A stretch of 64,000 nt of DNA from Peptoniphilus genitalis (GCF_023614525.1 NZ_CP097885.1:618501-682500); one strand, 5' to 3'; counted from the stretch's first letter, positions 17,750 to 28,769 are shown. The notes: generated by a model from the letters alone, not told the origin. A program made the numbers and translations.

Positions 17750-19288
17750 TTAAAATTTTACTACTTTTTCTACTTCTTCAAGAAGTTTTCCAGTGTTAAT
17801 AAGTTCTTGAGCTTTTTCAAGTTCTTCATAGATTTCGATAGACTTGTCATCTTCGATTAATGCAACTTGTTTTCTAATTACATCGTGAGCAACTTTTGTT
17901 CCCTTACCAAGTTGATATTTGTTGTCTTCCATTTCCATTCTGAAATCAAGAGCTTGAGCAGCTATCATAAGTTCAGTAGTAAGGATTCTAGCTGTGTTCT
18001 TAATAACTTCTCTTGCTTTTCTTGATGCCCAGTTACCCATAGAAACGAAGTCTTCTTGGTTTTCACAAGATGTTATTGAGTCAACACTTGCTGGGTGAGA
18101 TAAAGTTTTGTTTTCAGATGCTAAAGCAGCTGCTGCGTATTGCGTGATCATGAAACCAGAGTTTAGACCAGGGTGTTTTACTAAGAATGAAGGCATTCCA
18201 GAAAGTGTAGTGTTTACCATTCTTTCAATTCTTCTTTCAGAAACATTACCTAGTTCAGAAACTGCAATTGCTAAGAAGTCAAATGGTTGTGCCATAAGTT
18301 CTCCGTGGAAGTTACCACCAGAAATTACCTTACCATCATGAGTGATGATTGGGTTATCAGTTGCAGAGTTAAGTTCGATTTCAACTTTTTCTTTAACATA
18401 TTCAAGAGTGTCTTTAGAAGCACCGTGAATTTGTGGCATACATCTAAATGTATAAGCATCTTGTACTCTAAGTTCAGCTGTGTGAGTGATATAAGTTGAA
18501 CCTTCAAGAATATTTCTTAAGTTTTCAGCAGTCTTAAGTGATCCTGCGTGTGGTCTAATTGTGTGAAGTTCTTCCCAGAATGCGTCGATGATTCCTCTAG
18601 CAGATTCACAAGCCATAGCTCCAGCGATATCAGCAATCTTAGAAAGTTTAAGTGCATCGTAAGTTGCAAGTGCTCCAGTTGCTGTAAGAACTGTTGTACC
18701 GTTAATTAGTGCAAGACCTTCTTTAGCTGCAAGTGCGATTGGTTTTAAGCCAGCTTTTTCCATAGCTTCTTTACCTGGAAGAAGTTCGCCTTCATAGTAA
18801 GCTTTTCCTAGTCCAAGCATTGGAAGAACCATGTGTGCAAGTGGTGCTAAGTCACCAGAAGCTCCAAGAGATCCCTTTTCTGGAATAAATGGAACTACGT
18901 TTCTATTTAACATTTCAAGAAGTAATTCGATAGTAGAAAGTCTGATACCAGAAACACCCTTTAGAAGTGAGTTGATTCTAATAAGCATAACTCCTCTTAC
19001 TTCATCTTCAGGAAGTGGGTTGCCAAATCCAGAAGCGTGAGTTCTAATAATGTTTTCTTGAAGTTGAACTGAATCTTCTTTAGAGATACTTACTCTTGAT
19101 AGAGAACCAAAACCTGTGTTGATTCCATAAACAACTCTTTCTTCTTCAACAATTTCTTCAACGTATTCTCTTGATTTGTTTACATCAGCAATTGCCTTTT
19201 CATCAATTTCTACCTTAACGTGATCTCTACATACGGCTACTAATTGTTCAAGATCAAGATCGTTACCTGTTAATACTACTTTGTTCAT
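17750..19288 (-). CDS. hutH: Histidine ammonia-lyase
   Basis: 512 residues. The MIO cofactor triad Ala-Ser-Gly is present in GSLGASGDLAPLAHM (about 138-152). Other marks are YGINTGFGSL (catalytic Tyr, about 54-63), NGTT (about 191), and a QDAYTFRCMPQIHG-type segment (about 271-284). It removes ammonia from histidine to give urocanate, the first step of fermentation. First gene of the operon hutH-ftcD-fhs-fchA-glmL; a strong promoter with a cre-like site lies upstream. Confidence 0.97.
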   Translation of the reverse strand: MNKVVLTGNDLDLEQLVAVCRDHVKVEIDEKAIADVNKSREYVEEIVEEERVVYGINTGFGSLSRVSISKEDSVQLQENIIRTHASGFGNPLPEDEVRGVMLIRINSLLKGVSGIRLSTIELLLEMLNRNVVPFIPEKGSLGASGDLAPLAHMVLPMLGLGKAYYEGELLPGKEAMEKAGLKPIALAAKEGLALINGTTVLTATGALATYDALKLSKIADIAGAMACESARGIIDAFWEELHTIRPHAGSLKTAENLRNILEGSTYITHTAELRVQDAYTFRCMPQIHGASKDTLEYVKEKVEIELNSATDNPIITHDGKVISGGNFHGELMAQPFDFLAIAVSELGNVSERRIERMVNTTLSGMPSFLVKHPGLNSGFMITQYAAAALASENKTLSHPASVDSITSCENQEDFVSMGNWASRKAREVIKNTARILTTELMIAAQALDFRMEMEDNKYQLGKGTKVAHDVIRKQVALIEDDKSIEIYEELEKAQELINTGKLLEEVEKVVKF

Positions 19289-19418
19289 AATTGTACTCCC
19301 TTTCTTTTAATACATTGCATCTTACTTACTAATTCAAAAGAAAATATTAAAGATGAAATATTAAGTCATCTTTTGAAAAAGTAGTTGCCAAAATTTCTTC
19401 ATCTGCATGGTGAGTCCT

Positions 19419-19432
19419 TGCAAATGTTTTCT
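19419..19432 (-). promoter_or_regulatory. cre-like operator of hutH
   Basis: TGCAAATGTTTTCT (plus-strand reading) overlaps the predicted transcription start of hutH. The following base extends a 15-base identity (TGCAAATGTTTTCTA) to the site before the NhaC gene at 32954. Against the Bacillus CcpA cre consensus it fits except at two positions. The regulator is inferred. Confidence 0.55.
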
Positions 19433-19438
19433 AAGTAG

Positions 19439-19467
19439 ATTCTATTCTAAATATAAATCATTGTCAA
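19439..19467 (-). promoter_or_regulatory. Promoter of the hutH operon
   Basis: TTGACA (19462-19467), 17-base spacer, TAGAAT (19439-19444), pointing to hutH. The untranslated leader is about 145 bases. The rest of the 19289-19694 gap is AT-rich with nothing else recognised. Confidence 0.75.
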
Positions 19468-19693
19468 TAATTTTTGAGGAAATAAAACTCTATTCACTTA
19501 AAAAGTACAATCTTTTAATACGTTTTCTCAATAGTATGTTTCTCAGATTGCATGTTATAATGTAACTTGTTATCTTTTTCCTGCAAAATTTATTTTTAAA
19601 TATTTTTTATTCAGAAATACTTTAAATAAAATATGTTATTAGTTTTAATCTATATTTAAATTCTCATTAATAAAATCAAGAATAAAGTTTACA

Positions 19694-19721
19694 TAAAAAA
19701 TGACTTAGTCGCCTAAGTCAT
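19694..19721 (-). terminator. Terminator of the two-gene unknown operon
   Basis: ATGACTTAG, four-base loop, CTAAGTCAT and a T run on the minus strand, ten bases after the stop of the 69-residue membrane protein gene. Confidence 0.85.
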
Positions 19722-19731
19722 AAATTTCATA

Positions 19732-19941
19732 TTAATCTTTCTTTATTAGTCCATAGATAATAAGTCCTATGGAAAGTATAAAGGCAATTTTTAATGTAAG
19801 GTCATCTTTAAGATAATTAATTAAATTATTTTGATAAGACGATGTCATCTTCAAGTCCAAAAGTGGCATGAAGTGCAAAAATACTATTAATAAAACAGTC
19901 AATACCACGCCTGTAATTATATACTTGTCTTTAGATTTCAT
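19732..19941 (-). CDS. Small two-helix membrane protein, unknown
   Basis: 69 residues: a short basic start, helix YIITGVVLTVLLIVFLHFMP, a polar loop (about 28-48), helix TLKIAFILSIGLIIYGLI and a KKD end. No family recognised. It overlaps the preceding 228-residue gene by 11 bases, so the two are translated together and probably act together at the membrane. Confidence 0.6.
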   Translation of the reverse strand: MKSKDKYIITGVVLTVLLIVFLHFMPLLDLKMTSSYQNNLINYLKDDLTLKIAFILSIGLIIYGLIKKD

Positions 19942-20617
19942 TTATTGGCTCCCTTCTTACTATTAAATAGGCTCCCACAACTTTCTTTGCAGTCCCTTTT
20001 GATACTCCCCTTCCATTTTTATGTACTTCAAAGTCATAGTGATTTATCTCAGGGAAAAGACTCAGGCTTGCAAAAGATTTTCCTTCAACTTTTACTTCAA
20101 TATCCAAATTAATTTTAATTTTCTTCTCCACATCAAAACCTAGGGAATTAGAAATTATTTTTGGGTCCATGGGAAAGTCTACCATATAATCATTTCTTAA
20201 AATTCTTTCTCCAATTTTAATCTCAGCATCTTCTTCCTTTTCATTTTTACATATTGATTGGTAAAGATCACGTCCACTAAATTCTATTACATTTTTAACT
20301 TCTGAAATATTTTCAATTGTATAGCCTTCTCTATTCTTCACTTCTTCTTCGGTGTAATCATCCTTATCAAGAAGTTTAATGTATTTTATTTCTGCAATTT
20401 CATAGCCAAGACTTTCTTCCATTTGCTTCTTCTTTTCACTTGACACTTCTAAGATTTCAAAATTTTTATTGCCCTTGTCTTGATTTAAGTTTACTTCTTC
20501 TTGCTTATGAACTTTCGGGTCTTCAGTATAGGACCTGTAGATAGTCCTTCCAAGAAAGACTAAGCTTAGGAATAAAAGAGCAAAAAGAATTATTAAATTT
20601 TTCATTAAGCACTTCAT
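19931..20617 (-). CDS. Membrane-anchored extracytoplasmic protein, unknown
   Basis: 228 residues. One N-terminal hydrophobic segment (NLIILFALLFLSLVFLG) anchors or exports it; there is no lipobox. The rest is hydrophilic, rich in Lys and Glu, with repeated short beta-like stretches (KIKINLDIEVKVEGKSFASL near the C-terminus). No recognised domain. AAGGAG precedes the ATG by eight to ten bases. It is followed with overlap by the two-helix protein gene. Confidence 0.6.
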   Translation of the reverse strand: MKCLMKNLIILFALLFLSLVFLGRTIYRSYTEDPKVHKQEEVNLNQDKGNKNFEILEVSSEKKKQMEESLGYEIAEIKYIKLLDKDDYTEEEVKNREGYTIENISEVKNVIEFSGRDLYQSICKNEKEEDAEIKIGERILRNDYMVDFPMDPKIISNSLGFDVEKKIKINLDIEVKVEGKSFASLSLFPEINHYDFEVHKNGRGVSKGTAKKVVGAYLIVRREPINEI

Positions 20618-20675
20618 TGCACTCGCTCCTTAAAAGAATTATATCATAAAAAATATTTTCCCTTATTAGATTGCA

Positions 20676-20708
20676 ATAAAAAATGACCTAGCCTCAACTA
20701 AGTCATTT
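20676..20708 (-). terminator. Terminator of the amino-acid ABC transporter operon
   Basis: AAATGACTTAG on the minus strand pairs with CTAGGTCATTT, followed by TTTATTG. It lies 22 bases after the ATPase stop codon. Confidence 0.75.
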
Positions 20709-20729
20709 GCTTTAAATTTATAAAAGTTA

Positions 20730-21452
20730 TTAAAGAACTTTTCCTAAGAAGTCTTTGGTCCTATCGTTTTGTGGATTGCCAAAAATTTCTTCTGGACTAC
20801 CTTCTTCTACGACGTAGCCGCCATCCATAAAGATAATTCTGTCGCCAACTTCTCTTGCAAAGCCCATCTCGTGAGTAACAACTACCATGGTCATTCCTTC
20901 CCTTGCAAGGTCCTTCATTATGTCAAGAACTTCTCCAACCATTTCTGGGTCAAGGGCTGATGTTGGTTCATCAAAGAGCATTACCTTTGGATTCATTGCA
21001 AGGGCTCTTGCAATTGCAATCCTTTGTTTTTGCCCGCCTGATAAAGACTTTGGAAAGGCCTCTGCCTTGTCAGGAAGTCCAACTCTCGCAAGTAGTTCTC
21101 TTGCCTTTTCTTCTGCCTTAGTCTTTTCCATTTTCTTTACAAGTGTAGGAGCAAGAGTAATGTTGTCCAAGATGTTTAAGTTGTTAAAAAGATTAAAGGA
21201 TTGGAATACCATTCCCATATCTTCACGAACCTTATTTATGTCTACCTTCTTTGAAGTAATTTCTTCATTGTCTACAAAGATCTTGCCACTTGTTGGGCTT
21301 TCTAAAAGATTTAAGCATCTCAAGAAAGTTGACTTACCTGAACCTGATGGTCCAATAACAACTACAACTTCTCCATCTTTTATCTCTTGGTTTATTCCCT
21401 TTAGGACCTCAAGTTCTCCAAAGGATTTTGTAAGATTTTCTACCTTAATCAT
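20730..21452 (-). CDS. Polar amino-acid ABC transporter ATPase (GlnQ type)
   Basis: 240 residues. Walker [11 protein letters not shown]-loop ([11 protein letters not shown]), signature [15 protein letters not shown], Walker [15 protein letters not shown] and the switch His ([10 protein letters not shown]). Sequence and length fit the PAAT family ATPases for glutamine, histidine or arginine-type substrates. The start is placed at the ATG in MIKVENLTK, eight bases after AGGAG; an in-frame TTG two codons earlier sits too close to that site. It overlaps the permease gene by eight bases. Confidence 0.93.
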   Translation of the reverse strand: MIKVENLTKSFGELEVLKGINQEIKDGEVVVVIGPSGSGKSTFLRCLNLLESPTSGKIFVDNEEITSKKVDINKVREDMGMVFQSFNLFNNLNILDNITLAPTLVKKMEKTKAEEKARELLARVGLPDKAEAFPKSLSGGQKQRIAIARALAMNPKVMLFDEPTSALDPEMVGEVLDIMKDLAREGMTMVVVTHEMGFAREVGDRIIFMDGGYVVEEGSPEEIFGNPQNDRTKDFLGKVL

Positions 21453-22119
21453 TTGCAAGTCTCCTTTCTAGACGTCCCATTGCCTTTGAAAGGCTGAAGG
21501 TCATAATGAAGTAGATGCAGGCTGTGAATATAAAGGGCCTTACTAGTTCAAAAGTTCCCGATGAAATACTTTTACCTGCGTACATTAACTCTCCAACGCC
21601 AACTGTGTAAGTAATTGATGATTCCTTGATAAGTGTTATAAATTCATTGACTAGGGCTGGCAAAATATTTTTTATTGCCTGTGGCATGATGATTTTTCTC
21701 ATGGCTTGCTTTTCATTAAGTCCAAGAGACCTTGCAGCTTCCATTTGACCATAGTCAACTGAGCTAATTCCTGATCTTATAATTTCTGCTATGTAGGCAG
21801 CAGAGTTTAGTGATATAGAAAGGGCACACAAGAACATTGGCGCAGTCAAAAGTGTAAATTGTTCTGGAATAATTTTTTTAAGTCCAAAGTACACAATCAT
21901 TATTTGCACAAGCATTGGTGTTCCTCTTACGATTTCTATATAAACACTTGATAAGATATTTAATATTTTTAATTTCGATATTTTCATTAGAGCAAGAATT
22001 ACCCCAAGTGTGAAACCTAAAATGACGCCGATTATTGAAAGTTCAATAGTGGTTATGGCACCATTTAAGTAGGTCGGTAAGTACCTCTCTATGAAAGATA
22101 TTTGATTCATAATTCCCAT
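21445..22119 (-). CDS. Polar amino-acid ABC transporter permease (GlnP/HisM type)
   Basis: 224 residues with about five membrane helices. The N-terminal [19 protein letters not shown] motif is typical of HisMQ-family permeases. The coupling EAA loop reads [22 protein letters not shown]. One permease gene suggests a homodimer. It is preceded by the substrate-binding protein gene and an intervening hairpin, and followed by the ATPase. Confidence 0.93.
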   Translation of the reverse strand: MGIMNQISFIERYLPTYLNGAITTIELSIIGVILGFTLGVILALMKISKLKILNILSSVYIEIVRGTPMLVQIMIVYFGLKKIIPEQFTLLTAPMFLCALSISLNSAAYIAEIIRSGISSVDYGQMEAARSLGLNEKQAMRKIIMPQAIKNILPALVNEFITLIKESSITYTVGVGELMYAGKSISSGTFELVRPFIFTACIYFIMTFSLSKAMGRLERRLAND

Positions 22120-22142
22120 TTTATCCCCTTATTTTTTTAAAA

Positions 22143-22173
22143 ATAAAAATTCCCCACATTTAATGTAGGGAAT
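22143..22173 (-). terminator. Hairpin inside the ABC operon (attenuator)
   Basis: ATTCCCTACAT, three-base loop, ATGTGGGGAAT, then a T-rich run on the minus strand. It lies between the binding-protein gene and the permease gene. The likely effect is that the binding protein is made in excess over the membrane parts, a common design in such operons. Confidence 0.75.
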
Positions 22174-22179
22174 ATTTAA

Positions 22180-23034
22180 TTATTTCATTGCCTCTTTATT
22201 AGATAGTTCAATATACTCATCAAACCATTTGTCTACTTGGCCTGAATCTTTTAATCCTTTAACAACTTCGTTAACAGCTCCTGTTAAGTCGTCGTTGCCT
22301 TTTTTAACTGCTACTGCAAATCCACTGTCATCTGGAATTCCTAGGTCTTTTATAATAACTAGTCCGTCAGTGATTGAAGCAAATTGCTTAGCTGGTAGTT
22401 CTGATAAGAAAGCTGCATCAATGGACTTGTTCTTTAATTGTTCAATGATGACATTGTTAAGATCAAATCCCTTGCAATTGTTTCCAAATTTTTCTGTCGC
22501 AAACTTGTGTTGAAGTGTACCAAGTTGTGTACCAACAATTTTTCCTTTTAGGTCATCAAAAGCTTTATACTTGTCTTTGTTTTCTTCAGTTACAAGTAAA
22601 ACTTGTTGTCCCTTTGAATATTCTTCAGAGAAGTCAACTTGTTTCTTTCTCTCTTCGTCAGCACCCATGCCTGCTATAACCATGTCAACATCGCCTGAGT
22701 TTAGAGAAGCAAGAAGTCCTTCAAAAGCCATATTCTTAACTTCAAGCTCAACTCCAAGTGAATCTGCAATGGACTGTGCAATTGCAATGTCAACACCTGT
22801 AAATTCTTCTTTACCAGATTGGAAGGATGTCCATTCCATTGGCGGGAAGTCTGCTGAAGTTCCAAGAACTATTTTTCCCTTTTTCTTAATAGCGTCAACT
22901 GTTGGTCCAGTAGTTGTTATTTCAAACTTCACTGCTTCCTTAGCTTCTTCCTTAGCTTCCTCTTTTTTTCCACAACCGAATAATAAGAGGGCTGTCATTG
23001 CAACAAGTGCAATATTAAAAATTTTCTTTTTCAT
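22180..23034 (-). CDS. Amino-acid ABC transporter substrate-binding lipoprotein
   Basis: 284 residues. Lipoprotein signal MKKKIFNIALVAMTALLLFG then Cys (LFGC lipobox, Cys at 21). A charged KEEAKEE linker leads into the periplasmic-binding type 2 fold (IVLGTSADFPPMEW, DVDMVIAGMGADEERKK, and VGTQLGTLQHKF). The ligand is a polar amino acid, identity unknown. The ATG at 23034 has GGGAGGAAATC before it; a longer open frame upstream overlaps the promoter -35 box and is rejected. Confidence 0.93.
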   Translation of the reverse strand: MKKKIFNIALVAMTALLLFGCGKKEEAKEEAKEAVKFEITTTGPTVDAIKKKGKIVLGTSADFPPMEWTSFQSGKEEFTGVDIAIAQSIADSLGVELEVKNMAFEGLLASLNSGDVDMVIAGMGADEERKKQVDFSEEYSKGQQVLLVTEENKDKYKAFDDLKGKIVGTQLGTLQHKFATEKFGNNCKGFDLNNVIIEQLKNKSIDAAFLSELPAKQFASITDGLVIIKDLGIPDDSGFAVAVKKGNDDLTGAVNEVVKGLKDSGQVDKWFDEYIELSNKEAMK

Positions 23035-23095
23035 GATTTCCTCCCAATATAATTTAAAATAGCCTTCTAAAGCTTGTGCTTTAATTTTAAAAAAC

Positions 23096-23124
23096 ATTAT
23101 AACGTAAAGGCTTATGATTTTCAA
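23096..23124 (-). promoter_or_regulatory. Promoter of the amino-acid ABC operon
   Basis: TTGAAA (23119-23124), 17-base spacer, TATAAT (23096-23101), about 60 bases before the binding-protein start. Confidence 0.7.
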
Positions 23125-23147
23125 TGGCTTAAGACTACTTTATTAAA

Positions 23148-23936
23148 TTAAAATTCTAATAGGTCACCTGCCGGCACTTCTTCTATTGGGTTCCTATTTT
23201 CTTCTATAGGTTTTTGCTTTTCTACTGGTTTTGCCTCTGCCTTCTTAGGTCTTGAGAATTGGTAAACTCCCCAGGATTCTAACTCTGCATCTGTTCCCAA
23301 CCAAACTGGTGCTCCGACCTTCATCTTTGGAAAAATTTCATTTTCTATATCGTAGTTAAACATCCTTATGCAACCATTGGAATAGTAGCCACCAATTTGG
23401 AGGGGTTTAATGTTGCCATGAATTCCATAACCACTTTTACCAGGTATACTTAAGCCCATCCACCTTTCTCCAAGTGGATTCTTTGGATCATTGGATGCAA
23501 CTGGAGTGTACTTGCCTCCCATTCCACCCCAAGCTGGGTTCTTGTGCATGTTGTGAATCCTTGCCTTTGCTGATGGCGTTGGAGTAGATCCTGTCCCAAG
23601 AGTTACAGGGAACTTTCCAAGAGCTTGTCCACCCTTATAAAGAGTAAGAGTCCTCCTAGACTTATTAACCACTATCCAGTTGCCACTTGTTGGTGGATTA
23701 GTTACCATGTCATAAACTTCGTAATTTTCTGTATAAAGAGCCTGCTTTGTCTTAGCATTAATCCCACCAGTTACAGGAAGGTTCATCCTTGCCTGCCACT
23801 TCTTTAGGGAATGAGTCCTCTCACTTCCAGACTTATTCATGAAGTCATTTTGTCTCACAAATCCCTTTGCTGAAACAAAACTTGGCAAGAGACTTAATGC
23901 CAAGATAAGGGCTCCCATTCTTTTAATTTTTTTCAA
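23148..23936 (-). CDS. L,D-transpeptidase (YkuD) with peptidoglycan-binding domain
   Basis: 262 residues. Signal peptide (MGALILALSLLPSFVSAKG), a peptidoglycan-binding-like part (HSLKKWQARMNLPVTGGINA, about 43-62), then the YkuD domain from WIVVNKSRRTLTLY. The active site is IHGNIKPLQIGGYYSNGCIR (His, Ser, Cys, Arg all present, about 172-191). It makes 3-3 cross-links or attaches proteins to peptidoglycan outside the membrane. A Pro/Glu-rich tail ends the protein. TTG start six bases after GGAGG, right behind uvrA. Confidence 0.9.
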   Translation of the reverse strand: MKKIKRMGALILALSLLPSFVSAKGFVRQNDFMNKSGSERTHSLKKWQARMNLPVTGGINAKTKQALYTENYEVYDMVTNPPTSGNWIVVNKSRRTLTLYKGGQALGKFPVTLGTGSTPTPSAKARIHNMHKNPAWGGMGGKYTPVASNDPKNPLGERWMGLSIPGKSGYGIHGNIKPLQIGGYYSNGCIRMFNYDIENEIFPKMKVGAPVWLGTDAELESWGVYQFSRPKKAEAKPVEKQKPIEENRNPIEEVPAGDLLEF

Positions 23937-23937
23937 A

Positions 23938-26754
23938 TTAATCCTCCAATTTATTCTTCAAGAATTCTCCTGTGTAAGAATCCTTGCACTTAATAATTTC
24001 TTCAGGCCTTCCAGTGAAGATAACTTGACCCCCACCTTCTCCGCCTTCTGGTCCAAGGTCGATTATGTGGTCGGCGCACTTTATAACATCAAGATTATGC
24101 TCAATTGTTATCACGGTGTTGCCCCTGTCCACAAGTTCTTCCAAGACCTTAATTAATTTATTTACGTCTTCTGAGTGAAGACCAGTTGTTGGCTCGTCCA
24201 AGATGTAAAGAGTTCTTCCCGTTGCCCTCTTAGATAATTCTGTTGCAAGTTTTATCCTTTGGGCCTCACCACCTGATAGGAGTGTAGAGGACTGTCCCAA
24301 TTTTATATAAGAAAGTCCAACATCTCTTAGGGTTTCAAGCTTTCTCAAGACCCTCTCGTGGTTTTGGAAGAAGTCGATGGCCTCTTCAACTGTCATGTCA
24401 AGGACATCGTAAATATTTTTGCCCTTGTATTTTACCTCAAGAGTTTCACGGTTGTACCTCTTTCCATGGCAAACTTCGCAAGGAACATAAACATCAGACA
24501 AGAAGTGCATCTCAACTTTTAAAATTCCGTCGCCCTTGCAGGCCTCGCATCTTCCACCCTTGACGTTAAAGGAAAATCTTCCCTTCTTGTAGCCACGCAT
24601 TTTCGCCTCGTTTGTATTGGCGAATACATCTCTTATTATATCAAAAGCGCCTGTATAAGTGGCAGGATTTGACCTTGGTGTTCTACCAATTGGCGACTGA
24701 TCTATGTCAACAATCTTATCAATATTATCGAGACCTTCAATGGACTTGTGCTTGCCAGGTTTTATCCTAGACTTGTTTATCTTTTGGGCAAGGCTCTTGT
24801 AGAGAATTTCGTTTACAAGAGAAGACTTGCCTGATCCAGAAACTCCTGTCACGCAGACAAATTGTCCCAGTGGGAATTCAACATCAATATTTTTTAAGTT
24901 GTTTTCCTCTGCACCCTTTACCATGATGGACTTGCCTGTGTATTCCCTTCTTTTCTTGGGAACTTCAATCTTCTTTCTCCCACTTAGGTAGGCTCCAGTT
25001 ATAGACTCTTGAACTTCCATAATTTCTTCTGCAGTTCCTTGGGCAACAATCCTTCCCCCGTTAATGCCTGCAAGGGGTCCAATATCTACAATCTCATCTG
25101 CAGCAAACATGGTGTCCTCATCGTGCTCAACTACAATTAAGGTGTTGCCAATATCTGTTAAGTTCCTAAGAGACTCAAGAAGCTTTGCATTGTCCCTTTG
25201 GTGGAGTCCAATACTTGGCTCGTCAAGAACATAGATTACTCCAACAAGTTGGGAACCAATTTGCGTTGCCAACCTAATTCTCTGTGCCTCGCCACCAGAA
25301 AGAGTTCCTGCCATCCTGGATAAGGATAAATATTCAAGACCAACATTTACCAAAAATTCTAGCCTTGACTTAATTTCTTTTAAGAGCTCCTCAGCAATTA
25401 TCATTTCATTTTTTGTAAACTCTAAATTTTCAAAAAATTCTAGGGACTTATCAATGGACAATTCTGTTAGTTCATGAATATTTAGACCTCCAACCCTTAT
25501 TGCAAGAGATGAATCTTTTAATCTTGTTCCATGACACTTAGGACATGGGACTTCTTCCATAAACTCGTCAATTTTATCCAGCATCCTATCAGAACTTGAC
25601 TCAGTATATCTTCTCTTTAGATTTTTTAAAATTCCCTCAAAGCCTCCAGAGTATTTTTTCTCTCCAGAGAAGTAGGAATTAAAAGTAAAGCTAAGTTTTC
25701 CCTTGTAGCCTTCAAAAATTGCCTCGATAAATTCCTTTGGAGCATTTTTTATTGGTTCCTTAGTAGAAAAATCAAACTTCTTAGCAATTTGTGAAATTAT
25801 TTCATAATAATAAGTTCCCTTAGAGTTAGAGTAGCAAGCAATTGCCCCCTCATCTATGGAAAGGTCTTTGTTGGGAATAACCAAATCTCTTGAAACTTCT
25901 TTTGAAAATCCAAGTCCCTTACACTCGTCACAGGCTCCCATAGGAGAGTTAAAAGAGAAGGATCTTGGAGTAACTTCTTCTATTATAATGTTGCAGTGAG
26001 GACAGGCAAACTTTGTGGAGAAAATCATATCATCTCCATCTATTACATTTATCTTTGCTATGCCATCACTTAGGTTTGTTGCAATTTCTAGCGAATCTGC
26101 AAGTCTTGATTCAATTTTTTCCTTTATTATTATCCTATCAATGACAATGTCTATGTCGTGATTTTTATTTTTTTCAAGTTCTATTTCTTCTCCAATATCG
26201 TGCATTTCTCCGTCAACTAGAACTCTTAAAAAGCCTTCTTTTTTAATTTTTTCAAAAACTTTTTTGTGTTGACCCTTTCTGTGTCTAACAACTGGTGAAA
26301 GAATTTGAATCCTAGTCCTCTCATCTAGTTTCATTATTTCGTCTACCATTTGGTCTATAGTATAGGAAGAAATTTCTCTTCCACACTCTGGACAAAAGGC
26401 ATGACCAACCCTTGCATACAAGAGCCTTAGGTAGTCGTAGATTTCTGTAACTGTACCTACTGTTGACCTTGGGTTCTTTGACGTAGTCTTTTGGTCAATG
26501 GAAATTGATGGACTCATGCCTTCGATGTAGTCAACCTCTGGCTTGTCCATTTGTCCCAAGAACTGTCTTGCATAGGAAGATAGAGATTCCACATACCTTC
26601 TTTGACCTTCTGCATAAATTGTATCAAAAGCAAGGGATGACTTGCCCGATCCAGAAAGTCCTGTGAAAACTACAAATTTATTTCTAGGAATTTTAAGGTC
26701 AACATTTTTTAGATTGTTGACCCTGGCTCCCTTTACTATTATTTCGTCTTTCAA
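23938..26754 (-). CDS. uvrA: Excinuclease ABC subunit A
   Basis: 938 residues, full length. Two ABC modules: first Walker [10 protein letters not shown] (about 32) and second GVSGSGKSS (about 635), two signature segments ([16 protein letters not shown] and [16 protein letters not shown]), and zinc-binding CxxC pairs (CPECG, CPHC, CEACKG, CEVCHG). It finds bulky DNA damage and loads UvrB. TTG start after GAGGTG. Follows uvrB by 12 bases. Confidence 0.97.
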   Translation of the reverse strand: MKDEIIVKGARVNNLKNVDLKIPRNKFVVFTGLSGSGKSSLAFDTIYAEGQRRYVESLSSYARQFLGQMDKPEVDYIEGMSPSISIDQKTTSKNPRSTVGTVTEIYDYLRLLYARVGHAFCPECGREISSYTIDQMVDEIMKLDERTRIQILSPVVRHRKGQHKKVFEKIKKEGFLRVLVDGEMHDIGEEIELEKNKNHDIDIVIDRIIIKEKIESRLADSLEIATNLSDGIAKINVIDGDDMIFSTKFACPHCNIIIEEVTPRSFSFNSPMGACDECKGLGFSKEVSRDLVIPNKDLSIDEGAIACYSNSKGTYYYEIISQIAKKFDFSTKEPIKNAPKEFIEAIFEGYKGKLSFTFNSYFSGEKKYSGGFEGILKNLKRRYTESSSDRMLDKIDEFMEEVPCPKCHGTRLKDSSLAIRVGGLNIHELTELSIDKSLEFFENLEFTKNEMIIAEELLKEIKSRLEFLVNVGLEYLSLSRMAGTLSGGEAQRIRLATQIGSQLVGVIYVLDEPSIGLHQRDNAKLLESLRNLTDIGNTLIVVEHDEDTMFAADEIVDIGPLAGINGGRIVAQGTAEEIMEVQESITGAYLSGRKKIEVPKKRREYTGKSIMVKGAEENNLKNIDVEFPLGQFVCVTGVSGSGKSSLVNEILYKSLAQKINKSRIKPGKHKSIEGLDNIDKIVDIDQSPIGRTPRSNPATYTGAFDIIRDVFANTNEAKMRGYKKGRFSFNVKGGRCEACKGDGILKVEMHFLSDVYVPCEVCHGKRYNRETLEVKYKGKNIYDVLDMTVEEAIDFFQNHERVLRKLETLRDVGLSYIKLGQSSTLLSGGEAQRIKLATELSKRATGRTLYILDEPTTGLHSEDVNKLIKVLEELVDRGNTVITIEHNLDVIKCADHIIDLGPEGGEGGGQVIFTGRPEEIIKCKDSYTGEFLKNKLED

Positions 26755-26766
26755 TATAACACCTCT

Positions 26767-28758
26767 TTAAAGGATGGCAGATTTTTTCTTCTCCCTTAAA
26801 TCCTTTATCTTGTCCCTAATTTCAGTAGCCTTTTCAAAGTCAAGTTCTTCGGCTGCCCTGTACATTTCAGGTTTTAGGGCATCTATCATTTCATTTATTT
26901 CATCCTTAGTAAATTCATTTTCTTCATCTTTAATATCTTTAAAGTCAATAGACTCTTCTGCAGCAATGGCAGTATTTATGACTTCACGAACACTCTTGAC
27001 TATGGTCTTTGGAGTGATTCCATGTTCTTCATTGTATTCTTCTTGAATTTTTCTTCTTCTAGAAGTTTCATCAATAGTAACCTTCATGGAAGGAGTTATA
27101 GTATCTGCATACATAATAACTTTTCCACCAGCATTTCTCGCTGCACGACCAGCAGTTTGGATAAGTGATGTGACAGAACGAAGGAAACCTTCCTTGTCTG
27201 CATCAAGTATACAAACCCTTGAAACCTCTGGCAGGTCAAGACCCTCTCTTAAGAGGTTGATCCCAACAAGGACGTCAACCTTGCCAAGCCTTAAGTCTCT
27301 TATTATCTTCATCCTCTCCAAGGTATCCACATCAGAGTGCATGTAAGTAACCTTATACCCAATTTCCTTTAAATGTCTTGATAAATCTTCAGACATCCTC
27401 TTAGTTAGGGTTGTGATAAGGACTCTTTCTTCCCTCTCAATGGCTCCATTCACTTCATTTATTATGTCATCAATTTGATTTTTAATTGGCCTCACTTCTA
27501 TTATTGGATCAAGAAGACCTGTTGGCCTAATAATTTGTTCAACCTCTTGCTCAGTGTGTTCAAGTTCATAGGGTCCTGGAGTTGCAGAAACATAAACACA
27601 TTGGTTCATCATTTCTTCAAACTCATTAAATCTCAAGGGCCTGTTGTCTAAAGCCGAAGGAAGTCTAAAACCATATTCAACAAGGGTTTCCTTACGTGCC
27701 CTGTCCCCATTGTACATACCCCTAATTTGTGGAATAGTTTGGTGAGACTCATCAATTATTGTCAAGAAGTCCTTTGGAAAATAATCTATTAATGTATAGG
27801 GTCTTGAGCCTGGAGCCCTACCTGATAGGTGCCTTGAATAGTTTTCTATACCAGAGCAAAAGCCCATCTCAGACAACATTTCCAAGTCGTACCTTGTCCT
27901 TTGCTCCAACCTTTGAGCCTCTAAAAGTTTTTCTTGGTCCTTTAAGACCTTAAGTCTTTCCTCAAGTTCTTCTTCTATTGTTACTATGGCACGCTTTACC
28001 TTTTCTTCCGAAGTTGCAAAGTGAGATGCTGGAGTAATGTAGGCATGGTTAAGATAGTGGAGGACTTGGCCTGTCAAGGCATTTACTTCTGTTATCCTAT
28101 CAATCTCGTCTCCAAAAAATTCGACCCTAATAGAATTTTCTGATGATGAGGCTGGGAAGATTTCCAAAATATCCCCACGAACCCTAAAAGTCCCACGCTT
28201 AAATTCATAATCATTTCTAACATATTGGATGTCAACAAGCTTACTCATGACTTCGTTCCTGTCCCTTATCATGCCAGGTCTTAGAGAAATCGCCAACTTT
28301 TCATAATCAATTGGGTCCCCTAAGCCATAGATGCAGGAAACTGACGCAACAATAATTACGTCCTTTCTTTCGAAAAGAGCCATAGTTGCAGAGTGACGAA
28401 GTTTATCTATCTCATCATTAATAGAGGAGTCCTTCTCAATGAAGGTATCAGTCCCTGGCACGTAGGCCTCTGGTTGATAGTAATCGTAATAAGAAACAAA
28501 GAATTCTACAGCATTCTCTGGGAAAAATTCCTTTAACTCAGAGCAAAGTTGGTAGGCAAGAGTCTTGTTGTGGGCAATTACCAGAGTTGGCTTTTGGACC
28601 CTCTCTATTACATTTGCCATGGTAAAGGTCTTGCCCGAACCTGTTACCCCAAGTAGATTTTGGTGCTTGTAGCCCTTTTTGATCCCCTCAGTTAATTTGT
28701 CAATTGCTTGAGGTTGATCCCCTGTAGGCTTGTATTCAGAATGAATTTTAAATTCCAT
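26767..28758 (-). CDS. uvrB: Excinuclease ABC subunit B
   Basis: 663 residues. Helicase motif [10 protein letters not shown], the beta-hairpin segment ([12 protein letters not shown]), DEXH-type [12 protein letters not shown], motif VI region QTAGRAARN, and a C-terminal UVR domain ([18 protein letters not shown]) that recruits UvrC. It verifies DNA damage. Operon order is ggt-like, uvrB, uvrA, L,D-transpeptidase; uvrC is not in the window. Confidence 0.97.
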   Translation of the reverse strand: MEFKIHSEYKPTGDQPQAIDKLTEGIKKGYKHQNLLGVTGSGKTFTMANVIERVQKPTLVIAHNKTLAYQLCSELKEFFPENAVEFFVSYYDYYQPEAYVPGTDTFIEKDSSINDEIDKLRHSATMALFERKDVIIVASVSCIYGLGDPIDYEKLAISLRPGMIRDRNEVMSKLVDIQYVRNDYEFKRGTFRVRGDILEIFPASSSENSIRVEFFGDEIDRITEVNALTGQVLHYLNHAYITPASHFATSEEKVKRAIVTIEEELEERLKVLKDQEKLLEAQRLEQRTRYDLEMLSEMGFCSGIENYSRHLSGRAPGSRPYTLIDYFPKDFLTIIDESHQTIPQIRGMYNGDRARKETLVEYGFRLPSALDNRPLRFNEFEEMMNQCVYVSATPGPYELEHTEQEVEQIIRPTGLLDPIIEVRPIKNQIDDIINEVNGAIEREERVLITTLTKRMSEDLSRHLKEIGYKVTYMHSDVDTLERMKIIRDLRLGKVDVLVGINLLREGLDLPEVSRVCILDADKEGFLRSVTSLIQTAGRAARNAGGKVIMYADTITPSMKVTIDETSRRRKIQEEYNEEHGITPKTIVKSVREVINTAIAAEESIDFKDIKDEENEFTKDEINEMIDALKPEMYRAAEELDFEKATEIRDKIKDLREKKKSAIL

Positions 28759-28769
28759 TTAATCACCTT

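Noticed and set aside
20887-21471. 194-codon open frame on the plus strand
   Set aside because: It lies fully opposite the ABC ATPase gene, which has all ABC motifs; the opposite frame is Ser/Ile-rich low-quality text.
22180-23124. Longer form of the substrate-binding protein (start at 23124)
   Set aside because: It would place 30 residues before a standard lipoprotein signal and start within the promoter -35 box.
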